Shown: piece after piece, positions 26,182-35,389 of the stretch | How the letters are laid out: each line of letters begins with the position of its first letter | Position numbering within the stretch: the first letter of the stretch is position 1 | Source: Methanobacteriota archaeon | GTDB taxonomy: Archaea; Methanobacteriota; Methanobacteria; Methanobacteriales; Methanobacteriaceae | NCBI GenBank assembly: GCA_023411115.1 | Contig: JAEYPF010000018.1 | Coordinates: 345,796-409,795 of the forward strand | Direction: 5' to 3' | DNA length: 64,000 bases | Translations under genes and position numbers: made by a program | Notes under the pieces: generated by a model | What the model was told of the DNA's origin: nothing | The model's database searches: none | The model's input: the letters and a program-made list of their open reading frames with translations, nothing else

Positions 26182-26337
26182 TTTAATCGTTCCTTATTAA
26201 TTTAAAAAGATAAATAACTAGAAATAATCACTTAAAATTTAAGCATTTTATTTTTAAATTCAGTATCTAAGCACTGATTTAGTATGATCTACATATCTCA
26301 ACGTACTTGAAATTTTTGCTAAAATGTAATTGGATGA

Positions 26338-26631
26338 TTAACGTTGGATATGTAAATTGTATTTACCCTCAGAATTTTTAGTTATTTTAACGCTGTTTTT
26401 AGCTTCTAATCCTTCCCAACGGATAAAATAATGTTCATGTGGCCGTTCAGGACCTCTGCAGGTACAAGGATAAGAATCCACTGCAACCTCTTTAGTTAAA
26501 TCATTTTCTGAAAGCTTAAATTTTTCTCCTAATTCTGGAAAAAGGAATAATTTATTTTTTAAAATAAAAATAAAGTCTTCTTGAGCTTCTTTTGAAGATA
26601 TTTTCCTTGAATAAATGTTTTTAGCAGTCAT
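26338..26631 (-). CDS. Conserved-looking small protein with CxC and His-rich motif
   Basis: 97 residues, no signal or membrane segment. The centre has SYPCTCRGPERPHEHYFIRWEG (two Cys, three His in 16 residues), a possible metal site, with a C-terminal half likely beta-rich (SVKITKNSEGKYNLHI). I do not recognise the family. It lies 25 bases downstream of the carboxymuconolactone decarboxylase-like gene and may share its transcript. Confidence 0.6.
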   Translation of the reverse strand: MTAKNIYSRKISSKEAQEDFIFILKNKLFLFPELGEKFKLSENDLTKEVAVDSYPCTCRGPERPHEHYFIRWEGLEAKNSVKITKNSEGKYNLHIQR

Positions 26632-26655
26632 GGTTATCTTCTTGAACTTTTTCTA

Positions 26656-26967
26656 TTAAAATTTACCTTCAAAACCATCAATAGCTGCTGGAAGGCATTC
26701 AAGTACTGATGCAAACCCTGAATGATGTAAATTCAACACTACGGCGCCAACAACTTCTTCACGAGTTGCACCTTCGTCTTTGGCCATCATCGCATGCATC
26801 TGTACGCCTCGTGCATTTCGATTGGCGGTTTGGATGGCAATGTTGATTAACTGTTTTGTTTTAGCATCTAAACCTTTCAAGGCTTTTTGGGCTTTAATTA
26901 AGTCATCAAAACGTGCTGCAACTTCCGGGCATTCTTCTATAAATATTTCATACGGGTTCTGGGTCAT
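26656..26967 (-). CDS. Carboxymuconolactone decarboxylase/AhpD-family protein
   Basis: About 103 residues. The ATG at 26967 is chosen because GGAGAT lies six bases upstream; two earlier in-frame starts (26988 and 27027) add only a Lys/Asn-rich extension. The helical core (about 30-90) carries TKQLINIAIQTANRN, GVQMHAMMAKDEGAT and VVLNLHHSG. The paired Cys of AhpD (CxxC) are absent, so a disulfide reductase role is unlikely; many such archaeal proteins are unassigned. Cotranscription with the flanking small genes is likely. Confidence 0.82.
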   Translation of the reverse strand: MTQNPYEIFIEECPEVAARFDDLIKAQKALKGLDAKTKQLINIAIQTANRNARGVQMHAMMAKDEGATREEVVGAVVLNLHHSGFASVLECLPAAIDGFEGKF

Positions 26968-27030
26968 GTTTTCATCTCCATTTGTCATTTTTCTTTTATT
27001 TTCCTTGAAAATGAGTTTAAAATACAATTT

Positions 27031-27192
27031 TTATATTTTCCTGGCAAATATGCCATATAGGATCAATATTATGCCAATAAACAAAGGTAATAATGCTATA
27101 AATGTATGATTAGCCATATAATATAATATTGAACCAATTAATGCACCCAGACCTATAATTATAAAGAGTATATTTAGAAAACTGGATTTCAT
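27031..27192 (-). CDS. 53-residue two-helix membrane protein
   Basis: A short gene read directly from the minus strand: it starts MKSSFLNILFIIIG, has a turn at LYYMANHTF and a second hydrophobic helix, and ends GIFARKI. GGGGAG lies nine bases before the ATG. It sits between rsmA and the carboxymuconolactone decarboxylase-like gene on the same strand, which supports it as a real operon member. Function unknown; its charged C-terminus suggests the ends face the cytosol. Confidence 0.6.
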   Translation of the reverse strand: MKSSFLNILFIIIGLGALIGSILYYMANHTFIALLPLFIGIILILYGIFARKI

Positions 27193-27269
27193 TTCATTTC
27201 TACTCCCCTAATAACGTTATAAATGTATTAAACAATTCTATTTAAAATTAATATTTTAGTATATAAATA

Positions 27270-28097
27270 TCAGAGTATTAAATATTTCAATTCCTCGCAA
27301 ATCGCCATAACATCATCAGGCTCAAGTTTTACTACCCTTTCACTTAGAAGTTTCTCATCTAACTTTGAAACTATTTCTTTAGCTTCTTTTTTATCCACCT
27401 TGGCAATTTCATGGAATGAATCAAGCAGCGCATTTTTCACTTTTTTCTTTTTATGCTGGAAAAGTGCCCTTGAAACTTTTGCAAAGAATTCATCAACTTC
27501 TGCTTTTTTATCTGGGATTAATTTAACCACAGCAGATGATATCTTTGGATTTGGGAAGAATGCATGTTTTGAAACTTCAAAAAGCATTTCAATATCCGCG
27601 CAGAAGTGCAGCATCAATGAAAGCCTTGAATAATTAGATTCACCGGGTTTTGCAACCATTCTTTCTGCAAATTCAAGTTGGTACATAAGGACTGCAAAAT
27701 CAAAGTCATATTCGAGTAGTTTAAATGTAATCGGGGATGAAATTTTGTAGGGAAGATTTGACACCACCTTATTAAATTCTGGAAAATCAGTCTTTACAGC
27801 ATCTGCAGCAAGGACTTCCACATTTGAAATATCGAGATCTTGAAGTCTCTTTTCTAAAATAGAGGCAATTTTTTGATCCTGCTCTACTGCAATTACTTTT
27901 CTGGCATGTTCAGCCAGGGGAATTGTAAGCGTTCCAATACCTGCCCCAATTTCCAATACAGTATCTTCTGAGGATAAATCTGCATGATCAACAATTTTAC
28001 GGAGTATATTTGGATCTATCAGGTAATTCTGGCCTTTTCGCCTATCTAACCGTATGTTATTCTCTTTTAATATTCTAAAAGTCTCTTTGGCTAACAT
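27270..28097 (-). CDS. rsmA: 16S rRNA dimethyladenosine transferase RsmA (KsgA)
   Basis: About 275 residues from the ATG at 28097, which follows TAGGGATCAA; a TTG at 28124 is open but has no site. SAM motif VLEIGAGIGTLTIPLAE (about 51-67), acidic loop VEQDQKIA, and the catalytic NLPYKISSPI (about 127-136). It dimethylates two adjacent adenines near the 3' end of 16S rRNA late in small-subunit assembly. It follows the DUF655 gene in the conserved rpl21e group. Confidence 0.95.
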   Translation of the reverse strand: MLAKETFRILKENNIRLDRRKGQNYLIDPNILRKIVDHADLSSEDTVLEIGAGIGTLTIPLAEHARKVIAVEQDQKIASILEKRLQDLDISNVEVLAADAVKTDFPEFNKVVSNLPYKISSPITFKLLEYDFDFAVLMYQLEFAERMVAKPGESNYSRLSLMLHFCADIEMLFEVSKHAFFPNPKISSAVVKLIPDKKAEVDEFFAKVSRALFQHKKKKVKNALLDSFHEIAKVDKKEAKEIVSKLDEKLLSERVVKLEPDDVMAICEELKYLIL

Positions 28098-28161
28098 TTG
28101 ATCCCTAAAAAATAGTATATTCAAAATAAATTAAATAAAATGATAAAAATTAAAAAAGATT

Positions 28162-28743
28162 TTAAGTAGTTCTTTTTGCAGATGGTCTTGTGAAAAGTAC
28201 ATACTTACGCTTTCCTTTTTTGTCTCCTGTAGCTTCAAGTTCCAAGAGAATTCTCTTTGAAGTGAGCTTTAAAGGGTCTGAAAGCATAGGAACTCGTTTT
28301 TTAATATCATCAAAGCTTTCAAATGGTTTTTCTTTCCGTGCTTTAATGATATCCCACATATGTTTTTTCCCAATTCCAGGTAATAGTTCGAGCTGATGGA
28401 GTCTGGTTGATATTGGACCTGCCTCGTTGAAAAAATTGACAAACCTGTCTTCTTTTGTTTTAATGATTTCTTCTATCACGTAGTTCAATTCGATTTTGGC
28501 AGTAGCAGTGAGGTCATCATATCTGAGTCTTCTGTTTACACGAGAGATTTCGTCGCGTTTTCCTGAGCCTATATATACTTTCTGGTGTATATCCAGTGTA
28601 ACGTTTTCTTTTGGAATGAGCTCAAGTAGAGTAAATTCCTCTTTGCCTATAGCCTGGGCTATGGGCTTTCTTTTGTATGATGGCATACCTTCTTTAACAT
28701 AACCTAAAGGAAGATAATCCAAAATAATTGCATATTCTTCCAT
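28162..28743 (-). CDS. DUF655 family RNA-binding-like protein
   Basis: 193 residues, matching the archaeal DUF655 (COG1491) family: YAIILDYLPLGYV at the N-terminus, VYIGSGKRDEI in an OB-like part (about 55-65), then a helix-hairpin-helix segment LHQLELLPGIGKKHMWDII (about 115-133). The HhH and conserved position between rpo4 and rsmA suggest RNA or ribosome-related work, but no activity is established. GTGATTAA precedes the ATG. Confidence 0.9.
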   Translation of the reverse strand: MEEYAIILDYLPLGYVKEGMPSYKRKPIAQAIGKEEFTLLELIPKENVTLDIHQKVYIGSGKRDEISRVNRRLRYDDLTATAKIELNYVIEEIIKTKEDRFVNFFNEAGPISTRLHQLELLPGIGKKHMWDIIKARKEKPFESFDDIKKRVPMLSDPLKLTSKRILLELEATGDKKGKRKYVLFTRPSAKRTT

Positions 28744-28907
28744 TTAATCACATCTTCGATGCTATTTGAAACATATTTCAAATTTGAAAATCCCAAAACT
28801 AAGTTTCGATAATTTTCAATTTTTTAATTAATATATTGTCTGGATTAAATTCAATCAATCCGATTATAATTTATTCATATTATTATTGGCTTTAATATTC
28901 CTTATAG

Positions 28908-29237
28908 TTATCTGTACTTATTCACTATTTCCAGTATCTTCTCCATGTCTTCTTGTTTAAATGAGCCCCTTTCTTTAGCAAATATTAACCTTAAATCTGC
29001 CAGATCTTCAGGCATGATATCTGCTACCTTGATAGCCTGAGTTTTTTTGATTAATTCAGAGAGTTCTTCAACTAGTTTTTTTGCAGACTCTTCATCTAAC
29101 TTTGAAAATTTTGTCACATGGTCCAGAGCGAGATTTTGCTCGTATGTAAGTTCATAATGTTTGGAAAGCTCTTCAAGCATCTCTTTAACTTCTGCAATAG
29201 TGATAGGGTCAGTATCGATAACTTTTTTCCCAATCAT
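28908..29237 (-). CDS. rpo4: DNA-directed RNA polymerase subunit Rpo4 (RpoF)
   Basis: About 109 residues. The ATG at 29237 is preceded by GAGTGAT, which overlaps the end of rpl21e; a GTG nine bases upstream is the alternative. The sequence has the Rpo4/RPB4 helical layout with ITIAEVKEML and the HRDC-like C-terminus (IMPEDLADLRLIFAKE). With Rpo7 it forms the stalk that binds RNA and TFE. It is translationally coupled to rpl21e. Confidence 0.92.
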   Translation of the reverse strand: MIGKKVIDTDPITIAEVKEMLEELSKHYELTYEQNLALDHVTKFSKLDEESAKKLVEELSELIKKTQAIKVADIMPEDLADLRLIFAKERGSFKQEDMEKILEIVNKYR

Positions 29238-29242
29238 CAGTA

Positions 29243-29536
29243 TCACTCTTGCATTTTAAGGTGTTCTGGTCTTACTATTAATCTTTTAGCCTTATTACCG
29301 TCGTTTATTTCTACTATGTATGCTCGTCCACGTTTTTCAGTTACTTTACCAGTTTTTCCATGGAAACGAGGGTGTGGCTGGCCTTTTTGAACACTAGAAT
29401 CAATTATTATGTGGACTAGATCACTTTCATCGAAAGTTTGTATTTTTTTGGTTATTGGGTTTGCTCTACTTACTCTTATGCCTTTTTTAAGTTTATATCG
29501 TGTCTTACTTCTTGAACCTCTAGATCTTGTTACCAT
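29243..29536 (-). CDS. rpl21e: Ribosomal protein eL21
   Basis: 97 residues with the eL21 signature: SRGSRSKTRYKL at the start, VHIIIDSSVQKGQPHPRF (about 40-57) and GKTGKVTEKRGRAYIVEI (about 60-77). A strong GGAGGTTTAAG site precedes the ATG. It leads the minus-strand group rpl21e-rpo4-DUF655-rsmA-hemK2; the promoter must lie between 29540 and 29640, between the gene and hairpin array C. Confidence 0.96.
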   Translation of the reverse strand: MVTRSRGSRSKTRYKLKKGIRVSRANPITKKIQTFDESDLVHIIIDSSVQKGQPHPRFHGKTGKVTEKRGRAYIVEINDGNKAKRLIVRPEHLKMQE

Positions 29537-29961
29537 TCTTAAACCTCCATATAGTTACAGTTATCAAAATGACTTTATGTCAATTGTATTAAGTTTAAAA
29601 CATGTTTAGGTATTATGCAATCAATTTAAAATGATTCAAAGCTTACAAAAAACAAAGTTTTTTGTGCTCCAAAAATCCCTCAAAATTCGTAGAATTTTGG
29701 GGCCGTGAAAATTTTTAATTTTCACAGGCTTCGATTTTTGAGAGAATTCTTAGAAAATTCGCTAACTGAAATTAAATTTCAAATACATGAATCATAATTG
29801 GCATATCTACTACTTATGTAATATTGTTAAAACACTATTTATACTAAACTTGTCTATTTTAAATTTTATTAAATTTAAACCTTATGAATATATTTGTCAG
29901 TATACTTTTAAATATTAACCTTTGAAATTCAGTTCTATAATACAATATTAAATGAAATTTA
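29537..29961. other. Intergenic region with promoter of rpl21e and hairpin array C
   Basis: 425 bases between pus10 (ending at 29962) and rpl21e, both on the minus strand. Array C (29645-29756) lies in the middle. Outside the array the DNA is AT-rich with no gene or RNA that I recognise. No single TATA box for rpl21e stands out. Confidence 0.55.
29645..29756. repeat. Hairpin array C, with one copy of the 84-base unit
   Basis: Hairpin ACAAAAAAC/GTTTTTTGT (29645-29665) is followed by the unit 29665-29748. In that unit CAAAAATC (29670-29677) pairs with GATTTTTG (29733-29740) and encloses CAAAATTC/GAATTTTG (29681-29699, loop GTA) and GTGAAAATT/AATTTTCAC (about 29705-29725), a three-way junction. 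The unit recurs at 59475-59558 in the same orientation with one mismatch (c29670 against a59480). Confidence 0.9.
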
Positions 29962-31194
29962 TTAAATATTTACTTCCAACACATCCAGCTGGATACAGCG
30001 GGCATTAGTTCCTAAAACTTCAGACACGCTGGGCTTTGATCTACCCTCATCGCCGGATATAAGTTCTTTAATGTATAAACCGCCTTCACATTCCACTATT
30101 ATCTCGAATTTATTGGCATCTATTATTTTTGAGGTTATTTCTCTTACTTCCCTTGTTCTTATTTTATCTGCACGCCGATGAGATACCCTTACTGGAGTGC
30201 GCTGCTTTATAATCTTCAATGAATTTAATAAATCTAATTCATCCTCATTGATATCATTTTCAAGTTCTACAATCGCTCTGTAGACTTTATACGTATCAGT
30301 AGATGAGCATTTTATGGTACCTTTTCTGTCTCTTCCCACGAATTTTAGATCACTAACTTCTACCTTTCCGCCAGCAAATTCATTGATTTTTTTCTCAAGA
30401 AGTTTTAAATCTAAATCTCTAAGAGTTGGTTCCTTAATTTCAAGTACAAACGGCCGCCCATTTCCAAGCATTTTAACATCGATATCTTCTCGACCCGCTC
30501 CGTGGAATTTTGATTCAGTTCCTATTGCTAATTTCAACGCCTCTGGTGAAATTAATTCTTCAACTGTTTCAGTATATTGTTTTCCTGTGTAATTACAACT
30601 CGGGCAGCCTTTCCCTCTGCATTTTCCACACGGCCATTTAGTTTGGGGAATTCCCCTTACAAGTTTTCTATACCTCCCTTCTATAAAAAGAGGATTTATT
30701 TGGATATCAATGTCGTCGTTTACAAAGTCTACCAGTATAACCACATTGGGATTTTCAAATTCTACTTCTTTATCCAGAACAGAGTATAATTTTTTTCCAA
30801 TTTCTCTATTTATCTCTTTTTTAATGTTTTCAACGTCTAATTCAAGACATTTCTGGATTTCCTCTTCTTTACTTAAAATTTCAGGTAAGATACGGCATCC
30901 CACGAGAAATGTTGAAAATTCAATATTTTCTTCATCTATTTTACTTATTATTCTGTCAATAAGTCTATTTTCAATGATATCAAAGATATTGCCGCATATA
31001 TGGCATGAATCAGTGTTTATAATATTATTGGATTCACTTAGAATTTGTTTTACATATTCTCCTCTGTATTTATTATCAGGTCCTTCTACAATTTTGGAGA
31101 ATTTTCTGCCTAAGCAGTTGTTACATAAATTCCAATTGGCCATTTCCATAATTTTAAGTGCTTTTTCTGTAATTTGAGATTCCATTCTACTCAT
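29962..31194 (-). CDS. pus10: tRNA pseudouridine synthase Pus10
   Basis: Up to 410 residues. Cys pairs CNNC (about 22) and CHIC (about 59) with CGKCRGKGCPSC (about 192) form the zinc/THUMP-containing N-terminal part; the catalytic domain has GAGREDIDVKMLGNGRPF (about 235-252), whose Asp attacks U54/U55 of the tRNA T-loop. In archaea Pus10 makes pseudouridine 54 and 55. The ATG at 31194 and one at 31185 are both open; the latter has the better-spaced AGGATGA. It follows ffh on the same strand. Confidence 0.94.
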   Translation of the reverse strand: MSRMESQITEKALKIMEMANWNLCNNCLGRKFSKIVEGPDNKYRGEYVKQILSESNNIINTDSCHICGNIFDIIENRLIDRIISKIDEENIEFSTFLVGCRILPEILSKEEEIQKCLELDVENIKKEINREIGKKLYSVLDKEVEFENPNVVILVDFVNDDIDIQINPLFIEGRYRKLVRGIPQTKWPCGKCRGKGCPSCNYTGKQYTETVEELISPEALKLAIGTESKFHGAGREDIDVKMLGNGRPFVLEIKEPTLRDLDLKLLEKKINEFAGGKVEVSDLKFVGRDRKGTIKCSSTDTYKVYRAIVELENDINEDELDLLNSLKIIKQRTPVRVSHRRADKIRTREVREITSKIIDANKFEIIVECEGGLYIKELISGDEGRSKPSVSEVLGTNARCIQLDVLEVNI

Positions 31195-31311
31195 CCTGGT
31201 TAAAGATAAACTACTTTCTATAAAATTTTAATTAAATAATAAAATAAGTGAACTATTTTAATTTATCTACAATATTAAATTCTTCAATTTTAAAAAGTAG
31301 AATTAAGGATT

Positions 31312-32643
31312 TTACCGCATCATCTGTCTCATCATCTGACCTAAAGGTCCGCCCATTTTCCGTTTTCCAAATCCTTTCATTGCTTTTTTAGTGACATTGT
31401 AATATTTAAGAAGTTCCTTAACATCTTCATTACGCATACCTGAGCCCTTTGCAATCCTTTTTACACGTGACTGTTTTATAACTTCAGGATGTGTAAGCTC
31501 ATGTTCTGTCATGGAGTCCATCATGATTTTATACTTGGTTAATTTTTCTTCTGTAACTTGAGAAGCGTTTTTTGGAAGTTTGCCTCCCATTCCAGGGATC
31601 ATGTTCATAACCTGCTGCATAGGTCCCATTTTATTCATCATTTCAAATTGAGAATACATTTCTTTCAGGGTGAATTTACCGCTTAACATGGCATCCATTG
31701 TATCCATATCTACATCTTCCTCAGCAATTTCTTCTGCCTTTTCAAGAAGGGTTCTAATGTCCCCCATTCCAAGAAGTCTTGATATGAACCTTTCAGGGTC
31801 AAATGCTTCAAAGTCGTCGATTCTTTCTCCAGTCCCGATGAACTTTATAGGCGCGCCAATTTCTGAAACTGCTGATAGCGCCCCACCACCCTTTGCTGAA
31901 CCGTCTAACTTTGTGATAACTATGGAACCTACATCTGTGGCATGATTAAATGCAAGAGCTTGTTCTCTTGCCTGTTGCCCTATTGTCCCGTCAATAACCA
32001 ACATAACTTCGTTCGGATTTACAATTGATGATAACTGTTCCATTTCATTAAGAAGGTCCTGTTCTTCTTTATGACGTCCTGCTGTATCTATGATTATGAT
32101 ATCTCTTTTTTTAAATTCTTCAAGACCTTTTCGTGCAAGATCAAGTGCATCCTTATTTTCTGGATCTCCGTACAATGGAACGTCCATATCTTCAGTTAAT
32201 TGGCGTAGCTGCTCGTATGCTGCAGGTCTCCATGTATCTGTACTTACAATTGAAGGACTGAATCCTTTTTTTTGAAGATATCTTGTAAGTTTTCCGATAG
32301 TGGTTGTCTTACCGCTTCCCTGTAGCCCTACAAACATTATTTTATATGGTTTAGTATCAATTTCCACTTCTGCAGCTTTCTTACCCAGAAGATTTACCAG
32401 TTCTTCATAAACAATGGTTATGATGTATTCCCTGGGTGTAATTCCTTTAGGAGGCTCTTCTTTGAGAGCTCTTTCCTCTATTGATTTTGAAAGTTTAAAG
32501 ACAAGTTTAATATTAACGTCTGATTGGATAAGTGCCCTTTGAATATCTTTGATAACCTCTTTTACTACTTCTTCATCGATTATGGACATACCGGCTAATT
32601 TTTTCATTGTTTTGGTCAAGTTTTTGCCTAAATTACCTAACAT
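31312..32643 (-). CDS. ffh: Signal recognition particle 54 kDa protein (SRP54/Ffh)
   Basis: 443 residues. N and G domains: GLQGSGKTTTIGKL (about 107-120), DTAGRHKEEQDLL (about 188), TKLDGSAKGG (about 247), followed by the Met-rich M domain (about 300-443: QFEMMNKMGPMQQVMNMIPGM is part of it) that holds 7S RNA and signal peptides. It is the GTPase of co-translational membrane targeting. GAGGCAGATC precedes the ATG. It is divergent from hpt, sharing a 190-base AT-rich promoter region. Confidence 0.97.
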   Translation of the reverse strand: MLGNLGKNLTKTMKKLAGMSIIDEEVVKEVIKDIQRALIQSDVNIKLVFKLSKSIEERALKEEPPKGITPREYIITIVYEELVNLLGKKAAEVEIDTKPYKIMFVGLQGSGKTTTIGKLTRYLQKKGFSPSIVSTDTWRPAAYEQLRQLTEDMDVPLYGDPENKDALDLARKGLEEFKKRDIIIIDTAGRHKEEQDLLNEMEQLSSIVNPNEVMLVIDGTIGQQAREQALAFNHATDVGSIVITKLDGSAKGGGALSAVSEIGAPIKFIGTGERIDDFEAFDPERFISRLLGMGDIRTLLEKAEEIAEEDVDMDTMDAMLSGKFTLKEMYSQFEMMNKMGPMQQVMNMIPGMGGKLPKNASQVTEEKLTKYKIMMDSMTEHELTHPEVIKQSRVKRIAKGSGMRNEDVKELLKYYNVTKKAMKGFGKRKMGGPLGQMMRQMMR

Positions 32644-32833
32644 GATCTGCCTCGATAAAATTATTTATAAAATAGTTGAAAATGAAATTTTGATATACAT
32701 TAAATATACCTTATGTTATAAAAATATCTTTGTGTATATATTTTATAATAATTATAAAATTTTAAATTACAATTAGATTATCTTGTTTTGGTAAGATATT
32801 TATATGGATTGATCAATGTAATTTGGTGATAAA

Positions 32834-33400
32834 ATGCTCGATAAACTTAAAAAAACCCTTCAAGAATCACCTATAGTTAAAAAAGGTGAGTATAATTATT
32901 TCATACACCCAATAACAGATGGAATTATGCTTGTCGAACCTGATCTTTTAAGAGAAGTTTCAGAAGCAATTACTAAAGTTGCAGACTTAAACGTTGATAA
33001 AATTGTATGTATGGAAGCAATGGGGATTCATATAGCAACTGCACTCTCCCTCGAAACCAACATACCCTTCGTGGTTGTAAGAAAGCGGTGTTACAATCTT
33101 GAAAATGAAGTCGCAGTTCATCAAGTTACAGGCTACAGTGAATGTGAACTCTATGTAAATGGAATCAGAGAAGGAGATAGAATACTCATAGTTGATGATG
33201 TTTTAAGCACTGGTGGAACTATGGTCGCAGTTTTAAACGCTTTAAAAAGTGCCGGAGTTGAAATTGCAGATATAGTTGCAGTTGTAGAGAAAGGGAGTGG
33301 CAAAGAAAGAGTTAAAGATGAAACAGGTTATGATGTTAAAACTCTTGTTAAAGTAGATGTTAACGAGGGAAAGGTTGTAATAGAAGATAGCATGCTTTAG
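32834..33400 (+). CDS. hpt: Hypoxanthine/guanine phosphoribosyltransferase (archaeal type)
   Basis: 188 residues. The PRPP-binding motif ILIVDDVLSTGGTM (about 120-133) and the archaeal HGPRT-like start (LQESPIVKKGEYNYFIHPITDG, part of residues 7-29) identify a purine PRTase of the HptA/Apt-like archaeal family that recycles hypoxanthine and guanine. GGTGATAAA precedes the ATG. dph2 follows after 17 bases, so the two are likely cotranscribed. Confidence 0.92.
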   Translation: MLDKLKKTLQESPIVKKGEYNYFIHPITDGIMLVEPDLLREVSEAITKVADLNVDKIVCMEAMGIHIATALSLETNIPFVVVRKRCYNLENEVAVHQVTGYSECELYVNGIREGDRILIVDDVLSTGGTMVAVLNALKSAGVEIADIVAVVEKGSGKERVKDETGYDVKTLVKVDVNEGKVVIEDSML

Positions 33401-33417
33401 CTTATTTTGAGGATATA

Positions 33418-34413
33418 ATGATTAATTACGATTTTAGATTGGACGAAGTCTTGAAAAAGATAAGAGAAATTGGTGCAGAGACAGTAGGGCTGCAGTTTCC
33501 AGAAGGCCTTAAAATTCATGCAGTTAATGTTGCAGAAAGAATTGAAAATGAAACTGATGCAGTAGTCTTGATATCGGGAGATCCCTGTTATGGGGCATGT
33601 GATGTTTCTGATACTCATATGGAAGGTTTAGTTGATTTGATCGTGCATTTTGGGCATATTGAATTCCCAATTGATTACAAAGTGCCTGTTCTTTTTATTG
33701 AAGCCTATTCTAAGATAGATATAAGCAGTATACTTAAAAAAAGCCTTAAATCTATTGAAAACTATGAAAAAATTGGTATTGTAACTACAATTCAACATTT
33801 ACACCTTATAAATCAGATGAAAGACTTTTTAACAAGGAATGGAAAAGAAGTGATAATGAAGGAAGGTGCTGGAACAAGGGAAGGCCAGGTACTTGGCTGT
33901 AATTTTTCAGCTATTAAAGATGTTGATGCAGATGCATTTTTATTTGTTGGAAGCGGTAATTTTCATGCCCTGGGAATTACTCTTTTTACAGAAAAACCAG
34001 TTTTTATTGCGGATCCTTATATGAATGAAGTGAGAACTATAGAAGAATTTAGGGATAGGATATTAAGAATTCGGTTTGCTAAGATAACAAAGGCAGGTGA
34101 TGCCCAAAAATTTGGAATCATAGTTTCATCAAAAAAAGGTCAGTTCAGGCTTGACATTGCAAAAAGTTTAAAGAATATGATAAACAAACAAAAGAAGGAA
34201 GCATTTATAATAATGCTCGATAACATTTCACCTGATCTTTTACTTCCGTATATGGATTTAGATGCTTTTGTTGTGACTGCATGTCCTCGAGTGGCTATAG
34301 ATGATGCAAACATGTACAAAAAGCCGCTTTTAACACCTAAAGAACTGGAAATAGTTCTAAATGAAAGAAAATGGGAAGATTACAAAATAGATGAAATTGA
34401 ACATATAATATAA
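33418..34413 (+). CDS. dph2: Diphthamide biosynthesis protein Dph2 (3-amino-3-carboxypropyl transferase)
   Basis: 331 residues, the archaeal homodimer length. Three widely spaced Cys bind the [4Fe-4S] cluster: in DPCYGACDV (about 60), LGCNFS (about 160) and VTACPRVAIDD (about 283). The radical-SAM-like enzyme moves the aminocarboxypropyl group of SAM to the His of elongation factor 2, the first step to diphthamide. GAGGATATA precedes the ATG. Confidence 0.95.
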   Translation: MINYDFRLDEVLKKIREIGAETVGLQFPEGLKIHAVNVAERIENETDAVVLISGDPCYGACDVSDTHMEGLVDLIVHFGHIEFPIDYKVPVLFIEAYSKIDISSILKKSLKSIENYEKIGIVTTIQHLHLINQMKDFLTRNGKEVIMKEGAGTREGQVLGCNFSAIKDVDADAFLFVGSGNFHALGITLFTEKPVFIADPYMNEVRTIEEFRDRILRIRFAKITKAGDAQKFGIIVSSKKGQFRLDIAKSLKNMINKQKKEAFIIMLDNISPDLLLPYMDLDAFVVTACPRVAIDDANMYKKPLLTPKELEIVLNERKWEDYKIDEIEHII

Positions 34414-34542
34414 ATAGGACTTTAAGGACATATGATATCATTATTAAAAGAACGCTTTAGACATTTATATTAAGTTCTATAAAAAACCAAATAGGAAAAT
34501 TAAACAAAATAGTTTTTACTTATTTTAAGCTGAGGTGAATTA

Positions 34543-35112
34543 ATGAAAGCTAAATCCGGAGATTTTGTTCTACCTGGTGACGTATTAGGAGTCACTGAAG
34601 AGTTTGTTCCATCAGAATGGACCTATGAAGACGAAGGAAAAATTAAGTCACTGGTGGTTGGAACAGTATCCATCGACGAAAAAAATAAAAAAATATCAAT
34701 AGTCCCAAAAACAGGCACTCCGTCTTCTTTAGAAGTTGGTAAAGAAATAGTTGGGCAGGTATCTGAAGTTAGAGGCCAAAGGGCTTCAGTAAAAATAGAA
34801 AAAATTAAAGATAACAGTAGAGAACTCACAACTTCATTTGTTGGAGGTATTCACATTTCACAGGCCCAGAAAGGATATTTATCCAAGTTAACTGAAGCTT
34901 TTAGAATTGGAGATATAGTTGAAGCTAAGGTTACAAAAATAATTGGTCTGGATAACGTCGATCTTACAACTGCAAATGAAGAACTTGGAGTTTTAAAGGC
35001 CATGTGCACAAAGTGCAGGCATTATATGGTAAAAGCAGACAAAAATGAAGTTGTATGCTTAAATTGTGGAAGAAAAGAGAGAAGAAAACTTTCTGCACAT
35101 TACGAGGGATAA
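34543..35112 (+). CDS. csl4: Exosome RNA-binding subunit Csl4
   Basis: 189 residues: an N-terminal beta part (GDFVLPGDVLGVTEEFVP), an S1 domain (about 62-145) and a C-terminal zinc ribbon CTKC...CLNC (about 152-172). Csl4 caps the archaeal exosome (Rrp41/Rrp42 ring) and, with DnaG, feeds RNA. GCTGAGGTGAATTA precedes the ATG. rpo11 starts one base after the stop codon, so the two are tightly coupled. Confidence 0.94.
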   Translation: MKAKSGDFVLPGDVLGVTEEFVPSEWTYEDEGKIKSLVVGTVSIDEKNKKISIVPKTGTPSSLEVGKEIVGQVSEVRGQRASVKIEKIKDNSRELTTSFVGGIHISQAQKGYLSKLTEAFRIGDIVEAKVTKIIGLDNVDLTTANEELGVLKAMCTKCRHYMVKADKNEVVCLNCGRKERRKLSAHYEG

Positions 35113-35113
35113 A

Positions 35114-35377
35114 ATGAAGATCATTAAAGATACTAAAAATGAACTGGAAATTGAAATTACAGGCGAAACCCATACATTATGCAATGCATTAAGGAAAATT
35201 CTAATGGAAGATAAAAATGTTGAATCTGCAGCATACGTCATAGACCACCCTATTGTGGGAGAACCAAATCTGTACATTAAAGGTAAAAATCCAAAAAAAT
35301 CCCTTGAAAAAGCTGCAAAAACATTGGAAAAAAGATGTGATGAGTTTAAAGGTCTTATTGAATCATCTAAATCATAA
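35114..35377 (+). CDS. rpo11: DNA-directed RNA polymerase subunit Rpo11 (RpoL)
   Basis: 87 residues from the ATG at 35114 (an earlier in-frame ATG inside csl4 at 35066 would add 16 unrelated residues). The dimerisation motif ETHTLCNALRKILMED (about 16-31), followed by VIDHPIVGEPNLYIK, is typical of Rpo11/RPB11, the partner of Rpo3 in polymerase assembly. CGAGGGATAAA precedes it, within the end of csl4. Confidence 0.95.
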   Translation: MKIIKDTKNELEIEITGETHTLCNALRKILMEDKNVESAAYVIDHPIVGEPNLYIKGKNPKKSLEKAAKTLEKRCDEFKGLIESSKS

Positions 35378-35389
35378 TTTTTTTTTAAA

